A stretch of 64,000 nucleotides of DNA from an uncultured Atopostipes sp. (GCA_910588235.1 CAJUOQ010000007.1:1-64000); one strand, 5' to 3'. Numbered from the stretch's first letter, positions 16,652 through 26,192 are shown. Notes: generated from the letters alone by a model not told the origin. A program made the numbers and translations.

Positions 16652-16765
16652 AAGCATTTTGAAGGCATATCAAGTCAAGAGCAAGGTAGTTGTCTGTTTG
16701 CTTTTCTGTAAACGTTCATTAGAAAAAGGCACTTTCCACTTGCACTATTTTACCCTGCACAACAC
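16652..16765 (+). repeat. Dispersed junction repeat, copy B (overlaps the merA 3' end)
   Basis: CTTTTCTGTAAA, CATTAGAAAA, GGCACTTTCCACTTGC and ACCCTGC blocks match 27880-27944 at about 85% over 60 bp. The left half matches copy A. The ACCCTGC end encodes the last residues and stop of merA. Confidence 0.65.
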
Positions 16766-18396
16766 GATAATTTTGAAATATCATTATTATAACCAAGCGC
16801 TGCAAGTTTCAATCCTTCCACCATCGTTAAATAGGGAGCCATTGTGTCCGTTAAATCCTCGATTGTTAACCCAAATTTAACAGCTAATGTGCCTGCATAA
16901 ATGACTTCACCTGCATTTTCAGCGACGATATGAACGCCTACTATTTGTTGATTTTGAGTATTGACAACAAGTTTGATTAATCCAGTTGTATCATGATTAG
17001 CTAATGCCCTTGGCACATTATCTAAATCTAGGATTGATGTTTTAACATCTATACCTATATCTTTTGCTTGTTCCTCTGTTAACCCAACTGTACCTACTCC
17101 AGGATTTGTAAATATTACTCCAGGAACAGCGGATAGATCGATCTGTTTATTTAAACCACCAATTGCATTATCTGCTGCAATCTTGCCTTCATATGCTGCT
17201 ACATATACAAATTGAGGGCCTAAGGTAACATCTCCTGCCGTATAAATCCGATCATTGCTTGTCTGCCCATATTCATTCATTAAAATTTCATAGTTTTCCC
17301 CGATATCAACACTAGCGGCACTTAAATTTAAGGCGTCTGTATTCGGACTTCGACCGGTCGCAACTAATACTTGGTCAGACTCAATCGTTTTTTGAATACC
17401 GTTTTTAGTGAGTGTTAGTTTTTTAATATCACCGTCTTGTACGATATGGTCATAATTTATACCCGTAATAACCTGTATGCCTTGTTCATGCAGGGCTTTT
17501 TCGACTGCTGCCGAAACTTCTGGATCATAATCTTTTAGTAATTGTTTACTTCTCTGTACTAATGTTACTTCGGCACCTAAATTGTGGAATAATTGACCGA
17601 GCTCTAGCCCAATATAACCTGCCCCAATAACAGTCAATCTTTCTGGAACTTCTTCTAGCTCTAATAAAGTTGTACTCGTTAAATAATCGACATGTTCAAT
17701 TCCAGGAATTTCAGGAATGAATGAAGTTGCACCTGTTGCAACTAAAAAGCGTTTTGCAGTTAATTTTTCTCCATTTACTTCTATGGCATTATCCGCAACA
17801 AATTTTGCTTCGCCTTCAATTAAATCAAAACCATACTCATCGATTAAATCAATATATTTTTGCTGACGTAGTGTATCGACTAATTCATCTTTTTGTTTCA
17901 CTAATGCTTTTAAATCAACTTCTCCAGCTGTTGTTTTTAATCCATTGAATGGATTTTCTTTAACTAACTGATTAATGGAACCTGCTCGAATCAGCGTTTT
18001 AGATGGAACGCAACCAATATTTACACAAGTTCCACCGATTGTATCACGCTCAACCATCCCTACTCTCGCGCCATATTCAGTCGCTTTAATGGCCGCTGAA
18101 AAAGCTGCACTTCCAGAACCTATAATCAGAAAATCATAGTCATAATCTTTTTCATTTTTAAGTGCCAACACGGGTTGAGAAGATATTTCTTCAATTTTTT
18201 CTATCTGATAATGTGTTTGTTCAATCGCTTTTTTAATATTTTCAATTTCGACAGTGTCAGCTAAATCAAATTCTGTTTTTCCTTCACGATAACTCGTTTT
18301 TATATCTTTTGCACCAATGTTTTTAAGTGCCCTTGTCACATGTTCTTCACAACTTGTACAAGTCATACCCTGAATACTTATCTTATATTTCTTCAT
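16750..18396 (-). CDS. merA: Mercuric reductase
   Basis: A flavoprotein of 548 aa reducing Hg(II) to Hg(0) with NADPH. The N-terminal HMA domain has GMTCTSCEEH (Cys13/Cys16). The FAD GxGxxG region is FLIIGSGSAAFSAA; the redox centre is GGTCVNIGCVPSKT; the NADPH fold is VIGAGYIGLELGQ; and the C-terminal Hg-relay Cys pair is in LSCCAG (about residues 545-546). All catalytic cysteines are present. It lies 12 bp downstream of merR. No merT, merP or merB is nearby, so Hg uptake would be non-specific. Confidence 0.96.
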   Translation of the reverse strand: MKKYKISIQGMTCTSCEEHVTRALKNIGAKDIKTSYREGKTEFDLADTVEIENIKKAIEQTHYQIEKIEEISSQPVLALKNEKDYDYDFLIIGSGSAAFSAAIKATEYGARVGMVERDTIGGTCVNIGCVPSKTLIRAGSINQLVKENPFNGLKTTAGEVDLKALVKQKDELVDTLRQQKYIDLIDEYGFDLIEGEAKFVADNAIEVNGEKLTAKRFLVATGATSFIPEIPGIEHVDYLTSTTLLELEEVPERLTVIGAGYIGLELGQLFHNLGAEVTLVQRSKQLLKDYDPEVSAAVEKALHEQGIQVITGINYDHIVQDGDIKKLTLTKNGIQKTIESDQVLVATGRSPNTDALNLSAASVDIGENYEILMNEYGQTSNDRIYTAGDVTLGPQFVYVAAYEGKIAADNAIGGLNKQIDLSAVPGVIFTNPGVGTVGLTEEQAKDIGIDVKTSILDLDNVPRALANHDTTGLIKLVVNTQNQQIVGVHIVAENAGEVIYAGTLAVKFGLTIEDLTDTMAPYLTMVEGLKLAALGYNNDISKLSCCAG

Positions 18397-18408
18397 ACGG
18401 AAACTCCT

Positions 18409-18810
18409 CTATTCATCATTAATTAATGTTTCAATAATCGGACAGGCATACATTTCTTTCTCATTTGGACAACATTCTTTTAAGTCGCCTAACATTTTTT
18501 CAATCCGTTTTAAATCTTCTATTTGTTTTTGGACTTCTGCTTGCTTTTGAGAGACAAAATCAAACATGTTTTGGCAACGAACACTATCTTGATCGACTAC
18601 ACCTAGCAATTTATAAATTTCTCTTAGAGAAAAACCAAGGTCTTGTATTTGTTTAATGAATTTTACTCGTTTAATATCCTCATCTGAATACAATCGATAA
18701 CCAGAATCTGTACGAGTTGGTTCTTCTAATAATTTTTTGTTTTCATAATATCGTATTGTTTCTTTGTTAACGCCACTTTTTTCAGCAAACTCACTAATAA
18801 GATACATCAT
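18409..18810 (-). CDS. merR: MerR, mercury-responsive regulator
   Basis: 133 aa. It has an N-terminal MerR HTH (LISEFAEKSGVNKETIRYYENKKLL) and a dimerisation helix. The three Hg-binding cysteines are in SVRCQNM (about residue 78) and KECCPNEKEMYACPII (about 113-123). It starts behind AGGTGAAAA at 18810 or the adjacent ATG. It is autoregulated from the stretched-spacer promoter upstream and cotranscribed with merA. Confidence 0.93.
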   Translation of the reverse strand: MMYLISEFAEKSGVNKETIRYYENKKLLEEPTRTDSGYRLYSDEDIKRVKFIKQIQDLGFSLREIYKLLGVVDQDSVRCQNMFDFVSQKQAEVQKQIEDLKRIEKMLGDLKECCPNEKEMYACPIIETLINDE

Positions 18811-18826
18811 TTTTCACCTCTATACT

Positions 18827-18858
18827 ATTATAAACCATGTACTATGGTACATAGTCAA
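18827..18858 (-). promoter_or_regulatory. MerR-type stretched promoter of merR-merA
   Basis: The minus strand reads TTGACT, 20 bp, TATAAT. The over-long spacer contains the dyad GTACCATAGTAC, where MerR is expected to twist the DNA on Hg binding. Confidence 0.8.
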
Positions 18859-18998
18859 GGTATATTTATATTTTTTAAGAAAACTTACTCTTTTAATTTT
18901 CTCCTTTTAATTTTCTGGAAGATTTTTTAATTTTCTGTTGAAAGTCATTATATTAATTTAAGAAATCTATTATTGCAAGAAAATTAAATAGTTAATAA

Positions 18999-19068
18999 TC
19001 AAACGAACGTTTGACTGTCTCTCATGGAGGATGTATAATATCTACACCATAATCAAATGAACGTTTGA
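18999..19068 (+). promoter_or_regulatory. cad promoter with two CadC operators
   Basis: TTGACT (19011-19016), 17 bp, TATAAT (19034-19039). TCAAACGAACGTTTGA (18999-19014, perfect dyad) overlaps the -35, and TCAAATGAACGTTTGA (19053-19068) lies just past the start point. Both look like ArsR/SmtB-family CadC sites. Confidence 0.8.
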
Positions 19069-19084
19069 ATGAGAGGTGAATGAA

Positions 19085-19447
19085 ATGACTGAAGTCTGCC
19101 AAACGACGATCATACATCCTGAAAAAGTAGATGTAGTAAAAAATAAATTAGAAAATAAAAATTTATCGAATTTACTTGTGTTGGGGAAATGTTTTAGCGA
19201 CCCTTCAAGGATTAAAATTTTCTATGCTTTAGAAACCTTCAAAGAAATGTGTGTCTGTGATTTAGCGGAGATCTTAGACGCTAGTATTGCCACGACGTCA
19301 CACCATTTGCGCTATTTAAAAAAGCAAGGTGTGGCGAAATCACGTAAAGACGGAAAAGAAGTCTACTACTCGTTAGCGAATAAAGAAATCCTTTCGACTA
19401 TTCGTATAGTTTTAGACATGCCAAACAGCTTATCTTTGACGTCTTAG
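19085..19447 (+). CDS. cadC: CadC, Cd/Pb/Zn-responsive ArsR-family repressor
   Basis: 120 aa from the ATG at 19085. This start is favoured over the in-frame GTG at 19076, which lies inside the GAGAGGTG ribosome site. The alpha3N metal site is complete: an N-terminal Cys in TEVCQTT plus MCVCDLAEIL near residues 55-60. The recognition helix is ASIATTSHHLRYLKKQGV. It derepresses cadD-cadA on binding Cd, Pb or Bi. It is the first gene of the cadC-cadD-cadA operon. Confidence 0.93.
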   Translation: MTEVCQTTIIHPEKVDVVKNKLENKNLSNLLVLGKCFSDPSRIKIFYALETFKEMCVCDLAEILDASIATTSHHLRYLKKQGVAKSRKDGKEVYYSLANKEILSTIRIVLDMPNSLSLTS

Positions 19448-19463
19448 TTTGGAGGAGAATATT

Positions 19464-20075
19464 TTGTTACAAACTATTTTTTCAGCAATTGCTGTGTATA
19501 TTTCGACCAGCATCGATTATTTATTTATCTTACTGATTATTTTCTCGCAAGCCTATACACAAAAAGGACTTCGTCAGATTTATTTCGGTCAATATCTTGG
19601 GACCGGCATTTTAGTGGCCGTTAGTTTATTTGCTGCTTATGTGCTGAATTTTATCCCCCAAGATTGGATCGTCGGACTTCTGGGACTCATTCCTATTTAT
19701 TTAGGTGTCCGAGTTGCTATGGGAGGCGAAGAAGAAGCAGAAGAAGAGGAAGTCGTGGAGAAGTTAGAATCAAGAGGGACCAACCGTTTGTTCTGGGCCG
19801 TGGCTCTGATTACGATCGCTTCCGGTGGGGATAATCTAGGAATTTATATTCCTTACTTTACCTCTCTATCTATTTTTGAAATTGCCCTTGCTATCGTTGT
19901 ATTTGCTCTATCGATTGCGGTGCTTTGCTATATCAGTTATCGATTGGCAAAAATTTCGTTTGTCTCTGAAACATTGGAAAAGTATGAACGAATTATTGTA
20001 CCGATTGTCTTTATCGGTTTAGGAATCTTTATTATGCTAGAAAACGGGACCATTCAAACACTATTCGGTTTATAA
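19464..20075 (+). CDS. cadD: CadD, cadmium resistance membrane transporter
   Basis: An integral membrane protein of about 203 aa with five or six hydrophobic helices. It matches CadD: SAIAVYISTSIDYLFILLI at the N-terminus, FGQYLGTGIL, GLIPIYLGVRV, an acidic loop EEEAEEEEVVEKLES, and IASGGDNLGIYIPYF. I choose TTG at 19464 because GGAGGAG (19451-19457) sits 6 bp before it; the TTG at 19449 overlaps that site. It gives Cd efflux or sequestration alongside CadA. A decayed second copy of its 3' end lies at 29313-29396. Confidence 0.92.
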   Translation: MLQTIFSAIAVYISTSIDYLFILLIIFSQAYTQKGLRQIYFGQYLGTGILVAVSLFAAYVLNFIPQDWIVGLLGLIPIYLGVRVAMGGEEEAEEEEVVEKLESRGTNRLFWAVALITIASGGDNLGIYIPYFTSLSIFEIALAIVVFALSIAVLCYISYRLAKISFVSETLEKYERIIVPIVFIGLGIFIMLENGTIQTLFGL

Positions 20076-20098
20076 GGCTCGTTGTTGAAAGGAAGAAA

Positions 20099-22264
20099 AT
20101 GATGAATGAAGTTAACAGCTCACATAAGTGGCTCTTAGAAGGAATAGATTGCGCCAATTGTGCTGCCAAGATTGAGAATGGCGTTGCTGAAATAGATGGA
20201 GTCATAAATAGTAACGTGAATTACATGACCCAGACATTAAGCTTTGATCTTGTGGCAGAAAATGACGCTAAAACACTTTCTTCCGTTAAAAATAAAATTA
20301 AAAAACTAGAACCTGATATCATCCCTCTTATAAAAGATACAGGTCAGGAAGTTGGAGAAGACAGGGGTCTCCAGTCAGAAAAATCGGGTCAGAAACAGAA
20401 TCACAAAAGACCAGAAAATTGGGGAATTAAGTTAACCATCGGTCGCTTAATCCTTGCCGTGTCAGTGCTTTTACTGGCAAGTTTTGCCCTCATTACCCCT
20501 TCCCTTTCCTTTGGTTTGTTTGTGGTCGCTTACCTTGTAGCCGGGTATGATGTGATTTGGCGAGCCGTCCGAAATATCTTTAATGGCCAAGTCTTTGATG
20601 AAAACTTTTTAATGACAGTCGCTACACTTGCTGCCTTCTATGTGCAACAATATCCCGAAGCAGTAGCCGTCATGCTTTTCTACCAAGTGGGGGAAGTTTT
20701 TCAAGATGTGGCCGTAAACAAATCACGTCGCTCCATCGCAGACTTGATGGATATTCGTCCGGATTACGCCAATATAAAATTAGCAGATGGCAGTACTCGA
20801 CAGGTTTCACCAGAATCCATTAAAGTCGGCGACACCATTCTGGTGCGTCCAGGCGAAAAAGTTCCCTTAGACGGAAAAGTGGTCAGCGGTTCTTCCGCTA
20901 TGGATACGTCTGCTCTAACCGGTGAGTCAATGCCCCGAAGTGTTAAAGAAGCTGACGACGTTTTAAGTGGTTTTATTAATAAAAATGGCTTGCTAGAAGT
21001 AATGGTCGAAAAGCCATTCTCAGAGTCAACGGTGACAAAAATTCTTGAGCTCGTTGAGAATGCGAGCAGTCGTAAAGCACCGACAGAACAATTCATTACG
21101 AAGTTTGCTCGTTACTATACGCCGATTGTGGTCATTTTAGCTGTCTTATTAGCTGTTCTTTTACCCTTGACTATTCCTGGAATGACGTTTAACGATGGTG
21201 TTTACCGGGCAGCTATTTTCCTTGTTATTTCATGTCCTTGTGCCTTAGTTGTTTCGATTCCCGTCGGTTTCTTTGGCGGAATTGGTGCTTCTTCACGTAA
21301 AGGTATCTTAGTGAAAGGCGGCAACTTCTTAGAAGGCTTAAACGATGTTAAATATGTCATTATGGATAAGACGGGAACCTTAACCAAAGGGGAATTTGAA
21401 ATAACTGATATTCAATCGACACCAGAATTCAATAATGAAGAACTCTTAGAACTAGCCGCTTATGCGGAAACCCATTCTTCACACCCCATTGCGGATTCCA
21501 TCAAAGAGCATTATGGGAAAGAGATTGATGAACGTCGAATTGATGAATACAATGATCTCTCAGGGCACGGAGTTCAAGCGGTTGTTGATGGCAAAGAGAT
21601 ATTAGCCGGAAATGCTAAGTTAATGGCCAAATATGGTATTCCTTTTAAAGAAGTAGAGGAAGTCGGAACGGTTGTCTATTTAGCCATTGAGGGAGCCTAT
21701 GCTGGTCACCTTTTAATTGCCGATACGATTAAAGAAGATGCTGCAGAAGGCATTGCCTTAATGAAAGAAAAAGGCGTCGAACATATTATCATGCTTACAG
21801 GCGATTCAAAAGCGGTAGCCGAAGCGGTTGGAAATAAATTAGGGATTGATGAAATCTACTCGGAACTCCTTCCACAAGACAAAGTGGAGAAAATGGAAGA
21901 AATTATGGCGCTCAAAAACAAAAAAGAAAAAGTTGCTTTTGTGGGCGACGGTATCAACGATACGCCCGTATTGGCCCGGTCAGATATCGGGATTGCGATG
22001 GGTGGCTTAGGATCAGACGCAGCCATTGAAGCGGCGGATATCGTGATTATGGACGACAAGCCTTCTAAAATTGGAACGGCGATGCAAGTCGCTAAAGATA
22101 CTCGCCAAATTGTCTGGCAAAATATCATTCTCGCACTAGCCGTCAAAGGGGTATTCTTGATTTTAGGTGCCTTTGGCGTAGCCTCGATGTGGGAAGCTGT
22201 TTTTGCAGATGTTGGCGTAACGGTTATTGCTGTATTGAACGCCATGCGTGTTTTAAGAAAATAA
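20099..22264 (+). CDS. cadA: CadA, Cd/Zn/Pb-exporting P1B-2 ATPase
   Basis: 721 aa with one HMA domain (EGIDCANCAAKI), eight predicted transmembrane helices, the metal motif SCPCALVVSIP, the phosphorylation site DKTGTLTKG, SSHPIADSI and GDGINDTPVLARSDIGIAMG. The CPC motif and Cd-type HMA place it in P1B-2. It is the last gene of cadC-cadD-cadA and ends at a strong terminator. Codon use is more GC-rich than the neighbouring minus-strand genes, consistent with recent transfer of the module. Confidence 0.95.
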   Translation: MMNEVNSSHKWLLEGIDCANCAAKIENGVAEIDGVINSNVNYMTQTLSFDLVAENDAKTLSSVKNKIKKLEPDIIPLIKDTGQEVGEDRGLQSEKSGQKQNHKRPENWGIKLTIGRLILAVSVLLLASFALITPSLSFGLFVVAYLVAGYDVIWRAVRNIFNGQVFDENFLMTVATLAAFYVQQYPEAVAVMLFYQVGEVFQDVAVNKSRRSIADLMDIRPDYANIKLADGSTRQVSPESIKVGDTILVRPGEKVPLDGKVVSGSSAMDTSALTGESMPRSVKEADDVLSGFINKNGLLEVMVEKPFSESTVTKILELVENASSRKAPTEQFITKFARYYTPIVVILAVLLAVLLPLTIPGMTFNDGVYRAAIFLVISCPCALVVSIPVGFFGGIGASSRKGILVKGGNFLEGLNDVKYVIMDKTGTLTKGEFEITDIQSTPEFNNEELLELAAYAETHSSHPIADSIKEHYGKEIDERRIDEYNDLSGHGVQAVVDGKEILAGNAKLMAKYGIPFKEVEEVGTVVYLAIEGAYAGHLLIADTIKEDAAEGIALMKEKGVEHIIMLTGDSKAVAEAVGNKLGIDEIYSELLPQDKVEKMEEIMALKNKKEKVAFVGDGINDTPVLARSDIGIAMGGLGSDAAIEAADIVIMDDKPSKIGTAMQVAKDTRQIVWQNIILALAVKGVFLILGAFGVASMWEAVFADVGVTVIAVLNAMRVLRK

Positions 22265-22297
22265 ATTATAATACTGTTAAGTATTAAGAATTAAACA

Positions 22298-22339
22298 AAA
22301 AAGGACGAGAACGCAATTTTCATTGCTCTCGTCCTTTTT
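22298..22339 (+). terminator. cad operon terminator
   Basis: AAAAAGGACGAGA pairs perfectly with TCTCGTCCTTTTT around a 16-nt loop. Confidence 0.9.
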
Positions 22340-22349
22340 ATTTTAATCT

Positions 22350-22852
22350 TTATTCTTTTAAAAAGTAATTGCGATCAAAGTGAATGCGAATTTCATAATC
22401 TTGGAGAACTTTCGACAAATCTTTCACGATTATTTGGTACAATTCTTCATCTGACATTTGAATATTATCTGGAACCGTTATATCAAAAATAACTTTCTCA
22501 TCTTCTAAGCGAAGATCATGAAAATGAAAATCTTCTTTGTAAGACTTTAATGTTCTTTTCACATTAGCATAAACCTCATTTTGCTCGTCATCATCTAATC
22601 CCTCTGGGTCTAAGTGTCCGACCAGTTTAATACCAAATCGTTCATCAAATTCCTTTTCAATAGAATCTATCACTCGATGGGCCTCAATCAAATCCCAACG
22701 GGCATCGACTTCCACATCAACCGTTGCAAACATTTTATTGGGACCGTATTTGTGTAGAATGAGGTCATGATAACCAACAAGACTTTGATAAGAATCTAAT
22801 ACTTCCTGCATATTAGCTACTAGCTGAGAATCTGGGCCTGCTCGAATACCTG
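22350..22852 (-). pseudogene. C-terminal cytoplasmic domain of a CDF metal transporter (truncated)
   Basis: The frame reads GPDSQLVANMQEVLDSY, then GYHDLILHKYGPNKMFATVDVEV and so on to NYFLKE-stop. This is the ZT-dimer domain of cation diffusion facilitators (YdfM/FieF-like). An upstream stop at about 22853 cuts it off, and no transmembrane part remains. An internal ATG at 22811 would give a 153-aa soluble protein, but no ribosome site supports it. It is probably the residue of a Fe/Mn/Zn exporter gene. Confidence 0.75.
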
Positions 22853-22993
22853 GTTATGCTCATACTAGTTGTGCTGTTAAATCCATTTTAACACCTTCTG
22901 ATTAATTACATCTGAATGCTTAATCTAATAGTTAGTTTATTGTGTACTTTTGGTATGGATTAATCATTTTCTGTGCTTTTGGAAACTGAGTAG

Positions 22994-24922
22994 TTAGTTA
23001 TCACCTTTGAAAGATAACAAACGCAGACCATTTAAAATAACAACTAATGTACTTCCTTCATGAATAATAACACTGATTGCTATATCGGTTAGACCTAAAA
23101 AACTAACGATAACTAAAAAGACTACAACTGCCATTGAAAAGAAGATGTTTTGCCAAATGACACGGTTCATTTTTGTGGCAACTTTATGTGCATTGACTAA
23201 TTTAGATAAGTCATTCTTCATCAAGGCCAAGTCAGATACTTCTACTGCAACATCTGTCCCCTCGCCCATCGCGATACCAACATTTGCTTTTACAAGTGCT
23301 GGTGCGTCATTGACACCATCTCCCACCATAGCAACGATCCCGTGTTCTTTTTTTTGTTCATTAATGATATTCGATTTATCTTCTGGCATGACATTTGCAA
23401 TTACTTCATCAATCCCAAGTTGTTCGCCGACCGCTTTACCCGTCATTTCAGAATCTCCCGTAATTAAAGTGGTGTGAATCCCAAGGCCCTTAAAGTAATC
23501 AATGGTTGCTTTAGCTTCTTCATTTGGAATATCCATTAAAGCAATTAGCCCAACAACTTTCTCATCTTCGGATACATAGACCACTGTTTTTCCCTCCGAA
23601 GCCCTCTCGTCATTTAAGCGTGAGAACTCTTCTGCCACATTAGTAAAGGAAGTGGGTTTTCCTATACGATAATTTTTCCCATTATAATCGCCTGTTAAAC
23701 CTTTTCCGATTTGATTAGTTACATCAATCGTCATTTTGTTTTTAGCTTCAAATTTTTCTAAAATAGCATTTGCTAAAGGATGATTGGATTCTTTTTCCAG
23801 CGCTACTACAATATCAAGCATCTCTTCTTCATTCACAGAATCAGTGAAATAAGAGTTCGTTACTTGTGGTTTCCCTCTTGTAAGCGTGCCTGTTTTATCA
23901 AAAGCAATGGCATTAATATCTGCCAGTTGTGATAGATAGGTACTTCCTTTTGAAAGGACACCGTGTTTTGCTAGATTTGAAGTGGCAGACAGAGTTACGG
24001 ATACGGTAGCAGCTGCAAGGGCACAAGGTGACGCTGCAACTAAAAGTACCAATCCTCTATAAATACTTTGTGACCAGGTCCAATTTAAAAGATAAGGAGC
24101 AGTTAAAACAACTACAGGGATGGCAATTAAAACAAACGTTACATATCTTGGCTCAAATTTTTGAATAATACTTGCGGCTTTTGTTTGATTGCTCTGATTT
24201 TGGTTAACGAGCTGTAAAATCTTTGAGAATACCGTATCTTTTTCTTCTTTGGTCACTTCCATTGTGAAAGTACCCGTCCCATTGATTGTACTCCCAAAAA
24301 CGTCATCTCCCTTAGATTTTTCTTGGGGGATACTTTCACCATTAATGGCAGATTCATCGATGGAGGTTTCCCCCGATAAAATCACTCCGTCTATGGGTAC
24401 TTGGTCTCCATTTAATACTTGTAGGCGGTCGCCAACTTTCAATTCGCTTACTTCAACGATTTCAGTATTTCCATCTGGTTTAATTAATCGGGCGGTTGTA
24501 GGATTCATTTCGAGTAATTTAGTAATTTCTCTTTTACTTCTTCCCTCAGCATAATCCTCTAAAAAATGCGCTCCCGAAAATATCAATATTAATAGTGTTC
24601 CTTCCCAAAAGTTACCTATGGCAGAAGCTCCAATCGCAGCTAATCCCATTAAAATATGAGAATTGGGGGTGAATTTCCCCCTTGCTTTGGTATTTTCTAT
24701 AGTTTCACCGACACCTTCAAGCACAATCACATGATAACCGGCAGCAATTGTTGCAATAGAAAAAAGGATATTTTGCAATCCTTGATACTGATCACTTAAA
24801 AACAAAGCGATAATCGCCAAAGCTAAACCAATAAAATATAAAACGATGGGTGCTTTTCCATGGTCATGGTTGTGATTATGATTATGTTTTTCTCTTGCCT
24901 GTTGTTCTTGAACATTTTCCAT
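22994..24922 (-). CDS. P1B-4-type metal ATPase (ZosA/PfeT-like)
   Basis: 642 aa. The N-terminus is His-rich (KHNHNHNHDHGK) and lacks an HMA domain. The membrane motif is ASPCALAAAT (SPC); the helix-8 motif is HEGSTLVVILNGLRLL; catalytic blocks are FDKTGTLTRG, SNHPLANAI and GDGVNDAPAL. SPC plus HEGST defines P1B-4, whose members export Zn, Co or Fe(II). A Zur-like box and a second dyad lie upstream, which points to zinc-linked control. It is a separate gene from the ZIP importer that follows it. Confidence 0.9.
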   Translation of the reverse strand: MENVQEQQAREKHNHNHNHDHGKAPIVLYFIGLALAIIALFLSDQYQGLQNILFSIATIAAGYHVIVLEGVGETIENTKARGKFTPNSHILMGLAAIGASAIGNFWEGTLLILIFSGAHFLEDYAEGRSKREITKLLEMNPTTARLIKPDGNTEIVEVSELKVGDRLQVLNGDQVPIDGVILSGETSIDESAINGESIPQEKSKGDDVFGSTINGTGTFTMEVTKEEKDTVFSKILQLVNQNQSNQTKAASIIQKFEPRYVTFVLIAIPVVVLTAPYLLNWTWSQSIYRGLVLLVAASPCALAAATVSVTLSATSNLAKHGVLSKGSTYLSQLADINAIAFDKTGTLTRGKPQVTNSYFTDSVNEEEMLDIVVALEKESNHPLANAILEKFEAKNKMTIDVTNQIGKGLTGDYNGKNYRIGKPTSFTNVAEEFSRLNDERASEGKTVVYVSEDEKVVGLIALMDIPNEEAKATIDYFKGLGIHTTLITGDSEMTGKAVGEQLGIDEVIANVMPEDKSNIINEQKKEHGIVAMVGDGVNDAPALVKANVGIAMGEGTDVAVEVSDLALMKNDLSKLVNAHKVATKMNRVIWQNIFFSMAVVVFLVIVSFLGLTDIAISVIIHEGSTLVVILNGLRLLSFKGDN

Positions 24923-25025
24923 TTTTATTCTCCTTCTGAAATGTCTAGGGGTGACTGAAATATTTATTCAAAAGATATTAAGTTGTCCTTTTTATATCTG
25001 AGCTACCCTATCTACCTATATTTTC

Positions 25026-25048
25026 TAAATCGTAATCATTCCGATTCA
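25026..25048 (-). promoter_or_regulatory. Zur-like box upstream of the P1B-4 ATPase
   Basis: AAATCGTAATCATTCCGATT differs from the Bacillus Zur consensus (AAATCGTAATnATTACGATT) at one position. It is about 105 bp before the ATPase start codon. Confidence 0.6.
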
Positions 25049-25079
25049 TATGAATTTACAATCATATGAATGTAAATTC
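25046..25079. promoter_or_regulatory. Dyad GAATTTAC..GTAAATTC with TCATATGAAT direct repeats
   Basis: TCATATGAAT occurs at 25046 and 25062. GAATTTAC (25052-25059) mirrors GTAAATTC (25072-25079). The layout resembles SmtB/CzrA-type operators and overlaps the end of the Zur-like box. Confidence 0.5.
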
Positions 25080-25132
25080 ATTTTATCCCTTCTCTTAATT
25101 TTTGTCAATAAATTACTCCCCCAAAAACAAAA

Positions 25133-25178
25133 AATGAGTTCCCGTTCTACTAATAAGCTAGTAGAACGAAAACTCATT
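25133..25178 (-). terminator. ZIP gene terminator
   Basis: AATGAGTTCCCGTTCTACTA pairs with TAGTAGAACGAAAACTCATT around a short loop, 10 bp past the ZIP stop. Confidence 0.75.
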
Positions 25179-25187
25179 GTACATATT

Positions 25188-26003
25188 CTATCCAAGTGCC
25201 ACATCTAATGTCATCATAATGGCAAATCCTATCATCAATGCCATCGTAGCTACTTCACTATGCCCATTCGTTTGAGAATTGGGAATCAATTCTTCTGCAC
25301 AGACGAATATCATTGCACCTGCAGCAAAAGCTAATGCATAAGGTAAAATGACCGTTATTTGCGTAACTAACCATGCGCCTATGGTAGCTGATATAATTTC
25401 AACTAATGCACTGGATTGCCCCATGTTAAACGCATGCCCTTTTGAACTTCCTTCTGCACGTATCGGCATCGAAAGTGCCGCTCCTTCAGGGAAATTTTGT
25501 AGTCCGATTCCTAAAGCTAATACAACTGCACTAGCAATTGCAGAAGAGCCTTCTCCAGCTGCACCGAATGCAACACCAATGGCTAGACCTTCAGGAATAT
25601 TATGAATCGTTACCGCTAAAAATAAGAGTGTCGTAGAAGATAATGATGTATCTACGCCTTCCGTTTCTTCAACACCCCTTGCTCGCTTATGTAAGTGAGG
25701 GACAACACCATCTACAACTCTTAAAAAGGCGCCCCCTATTAAGAATCCAACTAATGCAGGGACAAATGACCAAATTCCATAGCCATTTTGCTCAGCATAG
25801 TCGATAGAAGGAGCGAGTAAAGACCAAAAACTCGCTGCAATCATCACCCCGGCCGCAAAACCATTCATAATCGCCAATAATTTATCATTTACTTCGTGGA
25901 ATAAAAAGACCAGACTCGATCCTAAAACAGTCATCAACCAAGTAAAAATACCGGCTAGCGTTGCTTGCCAAACTGGATTCAATCCTAAAAACCAATCTAT
26001 CAT
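25188..26003 (-). CDS. ZIP-family divalent metal transporter
   Basis: 271 aa with eight predicted transmembrane helices. Signature helices carry TIHNIPEGLAIGV (helix IV) and LQNFPEGAALSMP (helix V), the binuclear metal site of the GufA/ZupT branch. The His-containing loop PHLHKRARG lies between helices III and IV. It probably moves Zn(II), and perhaps Fe or Mn, inward; GufA-type directions are less certain. It has its own terminator and sits between exporters of the same metals. Confidence 0.9.
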   Translation of the reverse strand: MIDWFLGLNPVWQATLAGIFTWLMTVLGSSLVFLFHEVNDKLLAIMNGFAAGVMIAASFWSLLAPSIDYAEQNGYGIWSFVPALVGFLIGGAFLRVVDGVVPHLHKRARGVEETEGVDTSLSSTTLLFLAVTIHNIPEGLAIGVAFGAAGEGSSAIASAVVLALGIGLQNFPEGAALSMPIRAEGSSKGHAFNMGQSSALVEIISATIGAWLVTQITVILPYALAFAAGAMIFVCAEELIPNSQTNGHSEVATMALMIGFAIMMTLDVALG

Positions 26004-26192
26004 TATATAAACCTCTCCTTTTTTAAGTCAACAAAATCTATTTTTTAGCTTAGTCTAAATTATTCTACAGAAAGATTATAACAAAAAGAAAGAAAAAGTG
26101 CATTTTATTCCTTTTACTTAAGACATCCTTTTTAAATAAAGTATATTCTTTTAATAAAATAAATGGTAAATACTTACGATCTCTCAAAAGAA

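Noticed and set aside
22350..22811. A free-standing 153-aa soluble protein starting at an internal ATG
   Set aside because: The homology to the CDF C-terminal domain continues upstream of that ATG to a stop, there is no ribosome site, and no membrane part remains. A truncated gene is the simpler reading.
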